Below, in pieces: positions 28,544 through 37,474 of a stretch of DNA of 64,000 bases (position 1 is its first letter; every line of letters starts with the position of its first letter). Location of the stretch: positions 2,070,798-2,134,797 of the forward strand of contig NZ_JH636434.1 in assembly GCF_000255655.1 (NCBI RefSeq). The letters are read 5' to 3'. The DNA is from Schlesneria paludicola DSM 18645. Its GTDB lineage: Bacteria; Planctomycetota; Planctomycetia; Planctomycetales; Planctomycetaceae. The position numbers were made by a program, and so were the translations under genes. Under the pieces are notes generated by a model, which was not told the origin of the DNA, searched no databases, and saw nothing but the letters and a program-made list of their open reading frames with translations.

Positions 28544-30430
28544 TCAGTGCATCGGAGTTTCCATGCCGATATTCGTCTTCTGCGCGTGAAGCGGCTCGAG
28601 CGACGAATTTTGTGCGGTGGCTTTCGCATCCATATGTGCCCACCATTCGACCGCATCGTACAGTGTCCACGCTTGCGATGACCGGCAACGATTCAAGCGA
28701 TTCAACAGGTCCTGGGCGCTTGCGGGACGGCGATCTCGCGATTTCTCGAGACACTGCATCACGACATCTTCCACATCACGATCAATGGGTCGTCCCAGGC
28801 GTACCGAGGGGCGTTCGGGTGTGACGGAAACATGGCACTTGAGCAATGTTGCCAAGTCCTTTCCCGGAAAGACGGGCTGTCCGGTTAGCAGGTAATAGCC
28901 AACTGCCCCCAACGAATAGAGATCACTACGTGAATCGAGGATTTCTCCGGGGATGATCGCTTCCGGCGGCATATAACGCGGGGTTCCCGCCAGCGTCCCC
29001 GTGGTCCGGTTTTTCTCCAATTGCTTGGAAACAACCCGCGCCAGACCAAAGTCGAGCACCTTCAGCGTGTCGGGGACCCCGCCGCGTCGACAGATCATCA
29101 GGTTTTCGGGCTTGAGATCACGATGAATCAGGCCCGAGGCGTGTGCTTCGGTGAGTGACAAGCAGGCTTGCACAAGAAAGTGAATGACACGGCCCGATGG
29201 AAGTGGCCCCTGCTTCTGGACAAGCTGGGCCAATGTCATGCCATCCAGGTATTCCATGACATAGAAAAACAACCCTTCGGACGTCACACCGTAATCATAC
29301 ACGGCCACGGTATTGGGGCTCGTTAATCCGCAAGTCAGTTGTACTTCGCTTTCAAAACGAGCAAGCGAATCGGGGCTGATCTTCGTCGACTGTAAGACTT
29401 TGACTGCCGCGGGACGCTTCAGCATATTGTGCTTGGCGCGATAGACAACGCCCATTCCGCCATCGCCGATTTGATCTTCGAGGGTGTAGTTCCCCAATTT
29501 GCGATGGCGATGCACACGGTCGAATCGACGCTGCTCCAGAGTTTCCATGGCCAACTGGTTGAGCCGTTCAAACAGGTTGTAGTCTTGGCCCTGCCGCGAC
29601 AATTCATCGTCGACGGCCACGGCCACTTCCAGCGCACGAAAATCAGGAATCGCATCCTGCAGGACCAGGAGCGTTTCAAACCCCGATGGCGACTGGCTCA
29701 GACTGTCCGGCAGACAACTGGCTGCGACAACCGCCCCAACAGACGTCGTGGAAAGGTCGGAACAAATCAGCAATCGGTCGGGGTCGTGATGAAACAGAAT
29801 GCTCGCAACGAGATCATCGGGCAGGCCCCACTCACGCATCAGGCTTGCCGCAACGCTGGCATGATCCCAGCCGAATCGATCGCGTTCGCATTCGATCAGT
29901 TCCAGCCCTTGCCCTAGAATCTGCACATAGTCGGAATAGAACGCCTCTGTTAGCAGCGGCAGCAAAAAATCCTGCAGCAAACCCGAGATGTATGCAATCT
30001 CGAGATCTGCCCCGATGGCGCGGGCAGTCTCACGCGCGAACAGCGCACGGACATAATTCTCACGCTGAAATTGAATCGTATTGATCAGCCGTGATGTCGT
30101 GTCTTTCGTGGCGGCCTGCAAGGCCGCTGTCAGCACCAGCGTTTTGGTTCGCCTGGGGCCCATCAAAGCGATCGCTTGCGCGACCGAGCCCACACGCTGT
30201 TTCAGCCCCAGGGCGACCGAGTTGATTTGCCGCAGCAGTTCTGACGTCAGCGACGCGTCCGACTCGAGAGCCGCCGCGAGTTCCTGCGGTCCCGCGTCCG
30301 GGTTCTCGGCCGCTTCCGTGAACGCAATGACCGCTTGCGGAATGACGGGCAGTTTCAGTCTCGCCGGCAAGTTGACGCGAGGTCGCGACCTTAATCCATC
30401 GCAAATGAGTTTCGCCCAGTTTTTGCTCAT
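28544..30430 (-). CDS. HDOD domain - serine/threonine protein kinase fusion
   Basis: A 628-residue soluble protein. Residues about 18-275 are an HDOD domain (LPVIPQAVIAFTEAAENP, ALESDASLTSELLRQINS, AIALMGPRRTKTLVL), a relative of HD phosphohydrolases normally lacking metal ligands. Residues 315-600 are a Hanks-type kinase: glycine loop IGDGGMGVVY, Lys344 (AAVKVL), catalytic HRDLKPEN (436-443), DFG at 460-462 and a GTPRYMPPEAI activation segment. All catalytic residues are present, so activity is expected. The fusion suggests a signalling role that couples HDOD-sensed state to phosphorylation. The gene is monocistronic as far as visible. Confidence 0.93.
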   Translation of the reverse strand: MSKNWAKLICDGLRSRPRVNLPARLKLPVIPQAVIAFTEAAENPDAGPQELAAALESDASLTSELLRQINSVALGLKQRVGSVAQAIALMGPRRTKTLVLTAALQAATKDTTSRLINTIQFQRENYVRALFARETARAIGADLEIAYISGLLQDFLLPLLTEAFYSDYVQILGQGLELIECERDRFGWDHASVAASLMREWGLPDDLVASILFHHDPDRLLICSDLSTTSVGAVVAASCLPDSLSQSPSGFETLLVLQDAIPDFRALEVAVAVDDELSRQGQDYNLFERLNQLAMETLEQRRFDRVHRHRKLGNYTLEDQIGDGGMGVVYRAKHNMLKRPAAVKVLQSTKISPDSLARFESEVQLTCGLTSPNTVAVYDYGVTSEGLFFYVMEYLDGMTLAQLVQKQGPLPSGRVIHFLVQACLSLTEAHASGLIHRDLKPENLMICRRGGVPDTLKVLDFGLARVVSKQLEKNRTTGTLAGTPRYMPPEAIIPGEILDSRSDLYSLGAVGYYLLTGQPVFPGKDLATLLKCHVSVTPERPSVRLGRPIDRDVEDVVMQCLEKSRDRRPASAQDLLNRLNRCRSSQAWTLYDAVEWWAHMDAKATAQNSSLEPLHAQKTNIGMETPMH

Positions 30431-30931
30431 TGCCTGTGGCGCTCCCTCTGAACCACGGGGCTAAATCCGGGTCGGCTGATCTCATTCACGGCTGGCAATC
30501 CGAAAGTCATCGCATGCAAAACGGTTCGCTCCCGTGACCGCCTCAATCGACGTCCAGAAGGAAAGAGCGGAAGGGGCAGTCTCATTTTCGACCAACGAAC
30601 GGCATTCACTTCGTCTAATCTACTGCGCCATGGATGATCGGTGCGGTTGTAGGGAAATCCCTGATTCGTCAGTGAATTGGATCATGACCAGCCACGCGCC
30701 TTCGGAAGGCCTTGGAATGAAAGGCAGCCGACGGTGCCGGGGAATCCGGTGTCGGAGGATTGCTTCAAGTTTCGTCTTGCGGCAAAAGTCGCCGGTCAAG
30801 TAAAACCCCGCCGCAAGACGATAGCTCGATCGTCTTTTGTGGCGATCAGGTTGAAACAATTGTCGTGCCACCCTTCGAACAATCCTTCCCTTACCGATTC
30901 GCGACACATTCCATAGCAGCTCGTAAACCGT
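30431..30931. other. Divergent intergenic region with overlapping hairpins
   Basis: About 500 bp between the HDOD-kinase (minus) and the gene at 30932 (plus), with no supported gene. It includes the hairpin pair at 30773-30838. Confidence 0.5.
30773..30838 (+). promoter_or_regulatory. Overlapping hairpins, possible attenuator
   Basis: CGTCTTGCGGC (30773-30783) pairs perfectly with GCCGCAAGACG (30810-30820). The last four bases of that arm also start a second stem, GACGAT-AGCTCG-ATCGTC, followed by TTTT (30817-30838). The two structures are mutually exclusive, as in attenuators, and lie 93 bp before the next start codon. There is no matching leader peptide or known riboswitch, so this is a structural observation only. 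Confidence 0.3.
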
Positions 30932-31423
30932 ATGGATTATCACGTAAAACCGCTTGGAAAAACCTGCGCTGCGACGGGAAAACCGCTCGCACCGGGATCG
31001 ACGTGCCACTCGGTTCTGATGGAAAAAGAGGGAAATCTGGTTCGACTCGACTTTTCGGCAGACGCATGGACCGGACCGCCTGCGGGACATCTCGCGCACT
31101 GGACTGCAGAAGTCCCCGCTGCAATCGACCCGAGTACACAACGAATCGATCCTGAAGTTGCGCTGCGTTATTTCGAACAATTGAGTGAAGAAGCGAGCCC
31201 GGTTCACGAACGGACCCGCTACGTCTTGGCCCTGGTGTTGCTGCAACAGCGAAAACTGAGGTTGGAGAATGTTCGTTTCGAGTCCGACGACGAAGTTCTG
31301 GAGCTTAGCGGCGTTCACGGCGAAGGAAACTTCGAAGTCAGAAACTACCATCTCGACGATACGGAAACCCAACGGCTGCAATCCGAGCTGAAAGCACAAC
31401 TCGCACAGGAGTGGCAAGCATGA
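30932..31423 (+). CDS. Conserved planctomycete protein with CAATG...C motif
   Basis: A 163-residue soluble protein. The N-terminus (GKTCAATGKPLAPGSTCHSVL) has two cysteines in an arrangement like a split zinc knuckle, followed by LVRLDFSADAWTGPPAG. The C-terminal half is helical (PVHERTRYVLALVLLQQRKL). I recognise it as a conserved planctomycete hypothetical with no known role. Its stop overlaps the start of the lipoprotein gene (ATGA at 31420), so the two are translationally coupled and probably act together. Confidence 0.8.
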   Translation: MDYHVKPLGKTCAATGKPLAPGSTCHSVLMEKEGNLVRLDFSADAWTGPPAGHLAHWTAEVPAAIDPSTQRIDPEVALRYFEQLSEEASPVHERTRYVLALVLLQQRKLRLENVRFESDDEVLELSGVHGEGNFEVRNYHLDDTETQRLQSELKAQLAQEWQA

Positions 31424-32559
31424 TCCCCGCGACGGCTGCAACTCGAAGGGCGAACAGGAGCACCGCCAAATCGGTTCTGCATGTGTTCATCGTATTCGCA
31501 TTTGTGACCTCGCTTTCGGGTTGCGCCGGTCGCCGTGGCATGCTGATCATGGGGACGCGAGATCCGATGGCGAAAGCGCCTCGTCTAAGTTGCGGTAGTG
31601 ATCCGCAAATGGAAGAGGTTGTCGCACACCTCAATCGAACGACCGACCGACTTCAATCCTGGCGCGCCAGTAACGTCAAGATTCGAACCAAGGGAGTCCC
31701 CGTGACGCTGTCGGGACAACTTGCGGTTGAGAAGATGCATCGAGTGCGTCTGGTCGTCTCGTCCCCATTGGGAACCGAATTTGATCTGGGTTCAAATGAT
31801 CAACGATTCTGGGTTTGGTCTCGGCAACCCGAACCCGCTTTTGTGACGTGCAAACACGAGAACATCGATGCCGTTAGGCAATCATACGGTGTCCCCTTTG
31901 AACCTAGCTGGTTGATGGAAGCCCTTGGTGTTTCACCACTTCCCACATCCGGCGTGCAATTGGAAATGCTGCCAACAAAAGAAGAGCTTCGGCTCGTTCA
32001 GCAATTTTACTCGGCGCACGGAAAACCACTTCGCCGAGTTGTCTTGGTCAATTTGAAAAAGGGCGGGATCATCACCGAACATAGTTTGTATGACTACAAC
32101 GGAGCTCCCATCGCCATCGCAAAACTGGGTGCACATCATTACGACAAAGGAATCGTGCTGCCTCATCGGATCGAGTTGAATTGGCCCGGAAACGACTTGT
32201 CTGTCACGATGGATCTGGGGAAAGTCGACATCAATCCCACCTCAATTCCATCCCAAGTCTTCGAAATGCAAGAGCATCGCGGTTGCGAGATGATTCAGCT
32301 CGACGCAGATCTGCCCCAGCGGCGACTGGCCGTCCGGCCCGAGGGGCGTGAGGGGCTTGAGGGGCTTGAGGCTCTTGAATCCTATGACGAGGGGCCGATG
32401 CACAATGCCCCCGCAGAATTTTCGGGCCATGACGACGACCGAGATCACGTTCTTCCCGAAGCCCCGGTGGGCCGCGCTCGACTCTCGTTTGACGACTCCG
32501 CTGCCGAGTCAGACGCGGTCTCGGAACAGGAAACCGAAGATTGGGAATGGGCGCAGTAA
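31420..32559 (+). CDS. Lipoprotein, LolA/LolB-like fold suspected
   Basis: A 379-residue protein. The ATG at 31420 follows AGGAG (31407-31411). The lipobox is LSGC with Cys35 as the predicted lipid-modified residue. The mature part has a helix (MEEVVAHLNRTTDRLQSWRA) and then many beta strands (VKIRTKGVPVTLSGQLAVEK, HRVRLVVSSPLGTEFDLGSNDQRFWVW), the pattern of LolA/LolB-like lipoprotein carriers. That fold assignment is an inference. The C-terminal 70 residues are acidic and low in complexity, including a tandem EGL/EAL repeat. Signal peptidase II in this window would process it. Confidence 0.8.
   Translation: MIPATAATRRANRSTAKSVLHVFIVFAFVTSLSGCAGRRGMLIMGTRDPMAKAPRLSCGSDPQMEEVVAHLNRTTDRLQSWRASNVKIRTKGVPVTLSGQLAVEKMHRVRLVVSSPLGTEFDLGSNDQRFWVWSRQPEPAFVTCKHENIDAVRQSYGVPFEPSWLMEALGVSPLPTSGVQLEMLPTKEELRLVQQFYSAHGKPLRRVVLVNLKKGGIITEHSLYDYNGAPIAIAKLGAHHYDKGIVLPHRIELNWPGNDLSVTMDLGKVDINPTSIPSQVFEMQEHRGCEMIQLDADLPQRRLAVRPEGREGLEGLEALESYDEGPMHNAPAEFSGHDDDRDHVLPEAPVGRARLSFDDSAAESDAVSEQETEDWEWAQ
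32341..32376 (+). repeat. Four tandem 9-bp units in a coding region
   Basis: The units GAGGGGCGT, GAGGGGCTT, GAGGGGCTT and GAGGCTCTT follow head to tail and encode EGR-EGL-EGL-EAL in the acidic tail of the lipoprotein. Being a multiple of three, copy changes would keep the frame. Confidence 0.8.
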
Positions 32560-32678
32560 CGCACTTCGCAAAAGGTCGGACGTCATCCGGCGAAATGTGT
32601 CAGCAGAACAGCCCCCATTGAACGAATCATCGCACGAACGGCAGCTTAGTCGGCAATCGAACACTGCGTGTCCGCGAA

Positions 32679-33083
32679 TCACATCGCAGCGACAAGATAC
32701 TCGATGGATTCTTGAGCGGCGTCGACAATGGCTTCCGTGTTCGTCGCCGGAGTAATCACACGACAGACACCGTGGCGATAGACGAGCGAGCGGGCGTCCG
32801 ATTCGGATTCCGCCGCGGCGGTCACAACGATGGGCACTTCTGTCAACCGCAGATCTTCCCGAACGTGTCGGCACAGTTCAGAACCACCGCGGCCAGACAG
32901 CTCAAGGCTGGCGATGATCAGTTGAAACCGCTGACGCGCGGCGAGAATGGCCGCCTGTTCCCCGTCGTGTGCGACGAAGACTTGCAACCCCATCTCTTCC
33001 AGTTGCAGCCTCAATGATTGTGCAAGAGTGCGATTGGATTCGGCGATCAAGACGGAACGGCGGCGGTTTTTCATCGCGTGCAT
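32679..33083 (-). CDS. Stand-alone response-regulator receiver domain, degenerate
   Basis: A 134-residue CheY-like domain. The start at 33083 (MHAMKNRRRSVLIAE) places the first strand at residue 9; the longer frame to 33254 adds non-conserved sequence. The acidic pair is Glu15-Ser16, the phosphoacceptor position is Ser59 (LIIASLELSG instead of hydrophobics-Asp), the switch Thr88 is kept and the conserved Lys is Thr111 (VITP). With Asp and Lys both lost, phosphorylation by the usual route is not expected. It has no output domain and no kinase beside it. Confidence 0.82.
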   Translation of the reverse strand: MHAMKNRRRSVLIAESNRTLAQSLRLQLEEMGLQVFVAHDGEQAAILAARQRFQLIIASLELSGRGGSELCRHVREDLRLTEVPIVVTAAAESESDARSLVYRHGVCRVITPATNTEAIVDAAQESIEYLVAAM

Positions 33084-33526
33084 GGGGAGATGTCTTTCTC
33101 GACTAACTCTAGAGTCGTGAAGCAGACGGTGACTGATCACCATTTCAAAAAAAGAAATGGCGTAGGGTGTGTCTGTTGGTGGACGTCGTGAATATCGGCG
33201 GGAGCGTGAAAATTCGGTAACGGCGGACGGCAAGCTGATTTCAGGCGCCGCCACATGGAAACCTAGGCTCGAATTGCGCTCCTCGCAAACGGCGAAACCT
33301 CAAAACAAACTGAACAAAACAAATCCGATTTACCACCTTCGGTAACATCGGTTCAGGCATCCCTGTCGGCAGAACCGATTTCCCCGACCTTCCAAGAAGG
33401 TTTGATTCGAACGGTCGTAACGGCCTTTGCGGCAAGACCAAGACTCCTGTCGTCGGTCCGTTCGAACTAGAGCGAACAGACCGACGCCCAGGGGAATTTC
33501 GTCATCGGTTGACACGGAGCCTGAAT
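33084..33526. other. Intergenic region, no gene found
   Basis: 443 bp between two minus-strand genes. The only structure noted is a small hairpin, CCATTTC-A7-GAAATGG (33140-33160), near the start of the receiver gene. No coding sequence is supported. Confidence 0.45.
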
Positions 33527-34342
33527 TCAGGCCGCCCGTCGCTGGAACGCCGGTGCCCTGAGGTAGTCCTGATAGGCCACCAATTCACGATCGGTTTCGT
33601 CCGCTTCCGTATACCAAATGTGGAGCAAGGAATTTCGCACGCAATTCATGGGCGGAATCGTGCTGCGACCGTGCCAGCTTTTCATTCCAAAATCGTTGAG
33701 CACGGAAAACGCATACGCATGATTGGGCAGAAACGGCATCGATTTGCTGATCGAGAATCCGCGAGGTTCACGCAGGTAGTGGGCGGGATTCAAGCTGCGT
33801 GTATAAAACTCGGTTCCGACGTCACGTAACGAGGTGTCTGCCGGAAACGCAAATTGCATGGTCACAATTTTCTCACGCGTGTCGGGGTGAGGCAGGATTC
33901 GATACCCATCCACCTCACTGTAGAGCTGCCCGCGCGGAAACGCAGGAATCTCACGCAGGCCCGCTGCGGGCACCTTAAATCGACGGCAAAGCCCCTTTGA
34001 CAGCTTTGCAAACACCAAATCACGAACTTCACGGCTGCTAATCGCCGCACGAACTGTCGCCCACAATCGATGTTGATCATCCGACATCGTACTGAATCCG
34101 GCTTCTGACAGCGTCATCCGCTGCCGTGTACTTCCACCGTACTCATTGGTGTGGTGCTTGGGATTGGCCTTGGAGAATGACGCCAACGACGGGTATTCGT
34201 GCAAAAGCCGTCTGTAAACGTCGGAAGGGAAGACCTCCTTGATCAAGATGTGGGGAAACGGGCTCTCTTCTGCGACCGTTTCATCAACCACAAGCTGAAT
34301 GTGATTCATCAACCGAGAATACAGCGAGCGATCCAAATGCAT
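33527..34342 (-). CDS. 2-oxoglutarate/Fe(II)-dependent oxygenase-like protein
   Basis: A 271-residue protein. The ATG at 34342 has GGGAGG at a proper 6-base distance; the ATG two codons upstream touches that site. The double-stranded beta-helix metal ligands are His152 and Asp154 (ILPHPDTREK) and distal His224 (KSWHGR), followed by an Arg that could hold 2-oxoglutarate. It would hydroxylate a small molecule or protein side chain. I recognise no specific substrate. No sugar or peptide synthesis genes lie directly beside it. Confidence 0.75.
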   Translation of the reverse strand: MHLDRSLYSRLMNHIQLVVDETVAEESPFPHILIKEVFPSDVYRRLLHEYPSLASFSKANPKHHTNEYGGSTRQRMTLSEAGFSTMSDDQHRLWATVRAAISSREVRDLVFAKLSKGLCRRFKVPAAGLREIPAFPRGQLYSEVDGYRILPHPDTREKIVTMQFAFPADTSLRDVGTEFYTRSLNPAHYLREPRGFSISKSMPFLPNHAYAFSVLNDFGMKSWHGRSTIPPMNCVRNSLLHIWYTEADETDRELVAYQDYLRAPAFQRRAA

Positions 34343-34665
34343 TTCCATCCTCCCAGACTCCGTTAGCCTAAAAAGCGCGGCGTTTCTGCAGATATCGCGA
34401 GAAACCCATGCTCTTGATCGAGCGATCAGTCAACGGGCTGGAGGACGTTAATTCAGAGTTTTATCGAGTGTCAACGTGATCTGGAGGATGACGTGGCGAG
34501 AAACAACGGGAAGCAGAGACTTCGCGTCGCATGTCGGCATACTTCGCCGGAATCGATAGACATTCGACCAGGAATGCCTACCGATTCAGGGCACGATCGA
34601 ACGTATTGGGTCGCGCGATTTCGTGGCAAAGTTTTCGTCAGCAATTGAACAGCACAAGGTGTCCG
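34343..34665. other. Intergenic region, nothing recognised
   Basis: 323 bp between the 2OG-oxygenase start and the queD-like stop. Small open frames lack ribosome binding sites or family motifs. Confidence 0.45.
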
Positions 34666-35067
34666 TTACCTGCGATAGGTTGCATGGGACTTGAAGGTTT
34701 CCCAGAGAGACACTTCGGCGACGGGTAGTTTCGCTGAGGCTGCAAAGTCGTAAATCAACTTGGCAATATTTTCCGCCGTCGGATTCGGCTCGATAACGAA
34801 CAGCGGTTCGCCCTGTTCGCGGAAGAAGGGAATCGCGGGGTCATTCGCACTCAAGATCATCCGATGATCAAGGTTTGCGTCGATCCAACCCGCGACTTGC
34901 TTTTTGATGTCCGAGAAATCGACCAGCATTCCCCGATGGTCAAGACTTTCCGCTTCCAGCACAATAATCGCTCGACCATTGTGGCCATGCAGGTGCTTGC
35001 ACTTTCCATCGTAGTTCAGCAAACGATGGCCGTAACAAAAATCGATTTCCTGGGTCACGCGAAACAT
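34666..35067 (-). CDS. queD: 6-carboxytetrahydropterin synthase / 6-pyruvoyl-tetrahydropterin synthase family
   Basis: A 133-residue protein of the T-fold PTPS family. Zinc ligands are His14 (CYGHRL) and His27/His29 (HLHGHN); catalytic Cys23 stands in CKHLHGH, the QueD arrangement. Further motifs are LVDFSDIKKQV, LDHRMIL, NPTAENIAKLI and a catalytic Glu in LWETFKSHATY. QueD makes 6-carboxy-5,6,7,8-tetrahydropterin for queuosine and 7-deazaguanine pathways. No queC, queE or queF is adjacent, so a PTPS role in pterin metabolism cannot be excluded. Confidence 0.88.
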   Translation of the reverse strand: MFRVTQEIDFCYGHRLLNYDGKCKHLHGHNGRAIIVLEAESLDHRGMLVDFSDIKKQVAGWIDANLDHRMILSANDPAIPFFREQGEPLFVIEPNPTAENIAKLIYDFAASAKLPVAEVSLWETFKSHATYRR

Positions 35068-35279
35068 CTCGGATATCCAACTTGAGTTGCCGTCTTGAAC
35101 GATGAGAAAAGTTTAGGTCAGACGCACCGGGGGGGCAACGCCCGAACCTTCTCCGCGAGCGTTTTGCGTTGTCTCGCTGGACGCGACTGACATCGTGCCC
35201 TCGCACGACGTGCATTCCGGCTTCACGCGGCCCCTTGTGCTGTCGCGGTTGGGCACCTCGTTCAATCGTGAGGTTGTCC

Positions 35280-35897
35280 CTATTTGAGCGCTCGACGGTC
35301 CGGCTTGTCCGCCTTCCATTCACGAACGGTCTTGCTGGCAACATCCGTTCCACGCAGGTCGACGTTGGTCAAACTGTCTTTTCCGGCCAGGTGCTGCCGA
35401 AACCCCTGATCCGAGATCTTGGTATGGGCCAGTCTCAGATCTTTCAACTCCGGCAAGGCCGCGATGACAGCCAGACCGGCATCGGTCACCTGAGAATTGT
35501 TCAGATCGAGTTCTCGCAATCGCGTCATTCCCGACAAATACTGCAACGTTTCGTCCGTCACGTCCGCGTTCGCCATTTGAAGCACGATCGTGTCCCCTTG
35601 TGCGGCGATGATCGAATAGTCCTTCTGGTCCCAACCCGTCAGCGTCAGGTGCCGCTCGCCATCGACGATCGTGCTGAGCGGTCCAAGGCTTTGAAATCGT
35701 GTGATGACAGCGTTGATTCCGATCGGAAGACTCGTCATCAGCACCGACACCAGCAGCAACCACATGGGGGATCGCAGCTTGCGCGAGGGCAGCGTCCCAA
35801 ACCGGGATCTGAGGAATCTCAAGACCAGCCAACACGAACCGAATACCCCCAGGACCGTTCCCAGAATGATCGAGATCGCGCCAATTCGCTCTAACAT
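35280..35897 (-). CDS. Membrane leucine-rich-repeat protein, second copy type
   Basis: A 205-residue protein starting MLERIGAISIILG at 35897 with GGAG upstream. Two membrane helices lie at about 5-27 and 45-65. The C-terminal part has about four RI-type LRR units (NADVTDETLQYLSGM, LNNSQVTDAGLAVIAAL, AHTKISDQGFRQHL). Plan and repeat type match the LRR protein at 517-1320. Its partner is unknown. It is followed downstream by the queD-like gene on the same strand, with 212 bp between. Confidence 0.78.
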   Translation of the reverse strand: MLERIGAISIILGTVLGVFGSCWLVLRFLRSRFGTLPSRKLRSPMWLLLVSVLMTSLPIGINAVITRFQSLGPLSTIVDGERHLTLTGWDQKDYSIIAAQGDTIVLQMANADVTDETLQYLSGMTRLRELDLNNSQVTDAGLAVIAALPELKDLRLAHTKISDQGFRQHLAGKDSLTNVDLRGTDVASKTVREWKADKPDRRALK

Positions 35898-36575
35898 GCA
35901 GTCAACTCCATTGATCGTCGTATCTCCGTGGCCTTCGTCACGAACCGATGCCATTCTCCATCCTGCACACTTCACCACCAACATGCGACCGTTCGATTAC
36001 CAAGCAATCGGAAGGGCTCCGTGTCATGAACGCGTGTACGTCACAGGTTTCCGGGGAGCATACCGGTTTGCCATCCTGCGGAAAAACGAATCCCCAGCGG
36101 TTCCGCGTACAAAGTGCGCCCCAAGTGGACTCGACGCGATGCCACCGACCTGCGGCCGGAACCGAAGTCCAGCCAGCGGTGATCCAAGGCTGGACAGGAC
36201 GAATCTGTTCGTATGATCCGTTCGAGACGCTTAGCAGTCTGTTGAAGTAAGGGGGACAGGCACCTCGGCATTCACGATGTCATGGCGTTTTTTAATCTGG
36301 TCGGAGCCAGTCCCCATGGCTTCAACAGTCTGCTAGCGCGACATGTCAGCGAGCCCCTTAATAAGCATTCCGCGAGAATCCGACGGCGGACTTGCAGATT
36401 TTCGCCGGGAAATTGGAAACTGCGGTGTGGGCAGTTTGGCAACTTCCGCTACCATCGCGTCGCCAAACCGTCCCCGAACACGCCGAATCGGCGACGTACG
36501 CCCAACGATGAATTGACACCGCGATGAATGGACACAGAAAGAATCGACTCATTTGAAGTGGAGAACTGACGCAAC
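35898..36575. other. Intergenic region with repeat copy 3
   Basis: 678 bp between divergent genes. It contains the best-preserved dispersed repeat copy at 36233-36334. The rest shows no gene or recognisable signal. Confidence 0.5.
36233..36334 (+). repeat. Dispersed ~100-bp inverted-repeat element, copy 3
   Basis: The best copy. The left end, AGCAGTCTGTTGAAGTAAGG, pairs with the right end, whose reverse complement is AGCAGACTGTTGAAGCCATG. Pairing continues with GGGGAC-A/T-GGC on both sides, giving terminal inverted repeats of about 30 bp with few mismatches. Confidence 0.85.
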
Positions 36576-37277
36576 ATGACTAATGCCGCGAGCAGTATCC
36601 CTGATTCTGCCATCAACCAACTCAGAAGCCTGCGAAGACTTCCAATCCGTTTGAGACGCGAAACCCCTTGGGGCAGCGGAATCGGACTGGCGATGATTCT
36701 CGGTCTGCTGTTCATTCCGCTGGGTGTTGGAATTGCCCTGATTGCCATGTATGGACCGTCGGATGTCCGCAATTCATGGCTGTTCTTCTTGATCGCCGGC
36801 ATGGTGGCCACTTTGGGAGTACTGTTGACGTTCAGTGCCATCTATCAATGGCTGGGGGCTCGTGTCCGCGAGCCGCTTGTCGAAGTCGATGCCGAGCGGC
36901 TGATTCCGGGTCAAACCGTGCGGATCTGCGTACGACAAGAAGGCCCCGTGACACTCGATTCGCTGACGGCGGCACTGGTCTGCATCGAACGGCGGCACCA
37001 GTGGAAAACGCGGGCCGCGTCCAATGATCAATCCGAAGAATACTGCACCACAACCGAGTCTCTCATCCACAGCGAATCGCTGTTCGACGAACGCCCAGGT
37101 CGCATCGCGCACGAAGAATTCTGGGAGAAATCAACCGAATTTTTGATTCCTGACACGGCGCGACTGTCACAAACGTCGCGGGAGCTCGATGTGATCTGGC
37201 GCATCGAAGTGACGGGATCAGTTCCGTTGTGGCCCGATAACCGACATCCGTTTCCCCTGCGCGTCGAATCGCCCTGA
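36576..37277 (+). CDS. Two-helix membrane protein of unknown function
   Basis: A 233-residue protein with TGGAG before the ATG at 36576. Membrane helices lie at about 35-60 and 67-92. The C-terminal 140 residues are cytoplasmic or periplasmic beta-rich sequence (LVEVDAERLIPGQTVRICVRQEGPVTLDSL, ELDVIWRIEVTG), resembling arrestin-like or DUF3592-type domains, though I cannot assign a family. The gene is followed by a terminator-like structure at 37323-37370. Confidence 0.75.
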   Translation: MTNAASSIPDSAINQLRSLRRLPIRLRRETPWGSGIGLAMILGLLFIPLGVGIALIAMYGPSDVRNSWLFFLIAGMVATLGVLLTFSAIYQWLGARVREPLVEVDAERLIPGQTVRICVRQEGPVTLDSLTAALVCIERRHQWKTRAASNDQSEEYCTTTESLIHSESLFDERPGRIAHEEFWEKSTEFLIPDTARLSQTSRELDVIWRIEVTGSVPLWPDNRHPFPLRVESP

Positions 37278-37322
37278 GTGCAGCCCGGCTCGCCCCGCCC
37301 GTCGGATTTTCAATCCCCCCTT

Positions 37323-37370
37323 GTTTTCGGGTCGCTGCCGAAAACGGGATTTGAAAACCCCTGTTTTTTC
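37323..37370 (+). terminator. Terminator-like hairpins after 36576-37277
   Basis: GTTTTCGG-GTCGCTG-CCGAAAAC (37323-37345) is an 8-bp stem. It is followed by a second short stem (GGG...CCC) and then TGTTTTTTC (37362-37370). Confidence 0.6.
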
Positions 37371-37424
37371 TGTTAATGTCTTGAATGAATCGCCAGCGTC
37401 GCGTCGTAGGCCGGCGAGTTGGGC

Positions 37425-37430
37425 TATAAT
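37425..37430 (+). promoter_or_regulatory. Candidate -10 box of the DUF1559 gene
   Basis: TATAAT in the context GGGCTATAATTCG, 44 bp before the start codon, matches the context in front of the nfeD-like gene (GGCTATAATTC). No clear -35 box is visible. Confidence 0.4.
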
Positions 37431-37474
37431 TCGACAACGACACTAAACGGCCACTCAGTTCGAAGGAGCCAGTG

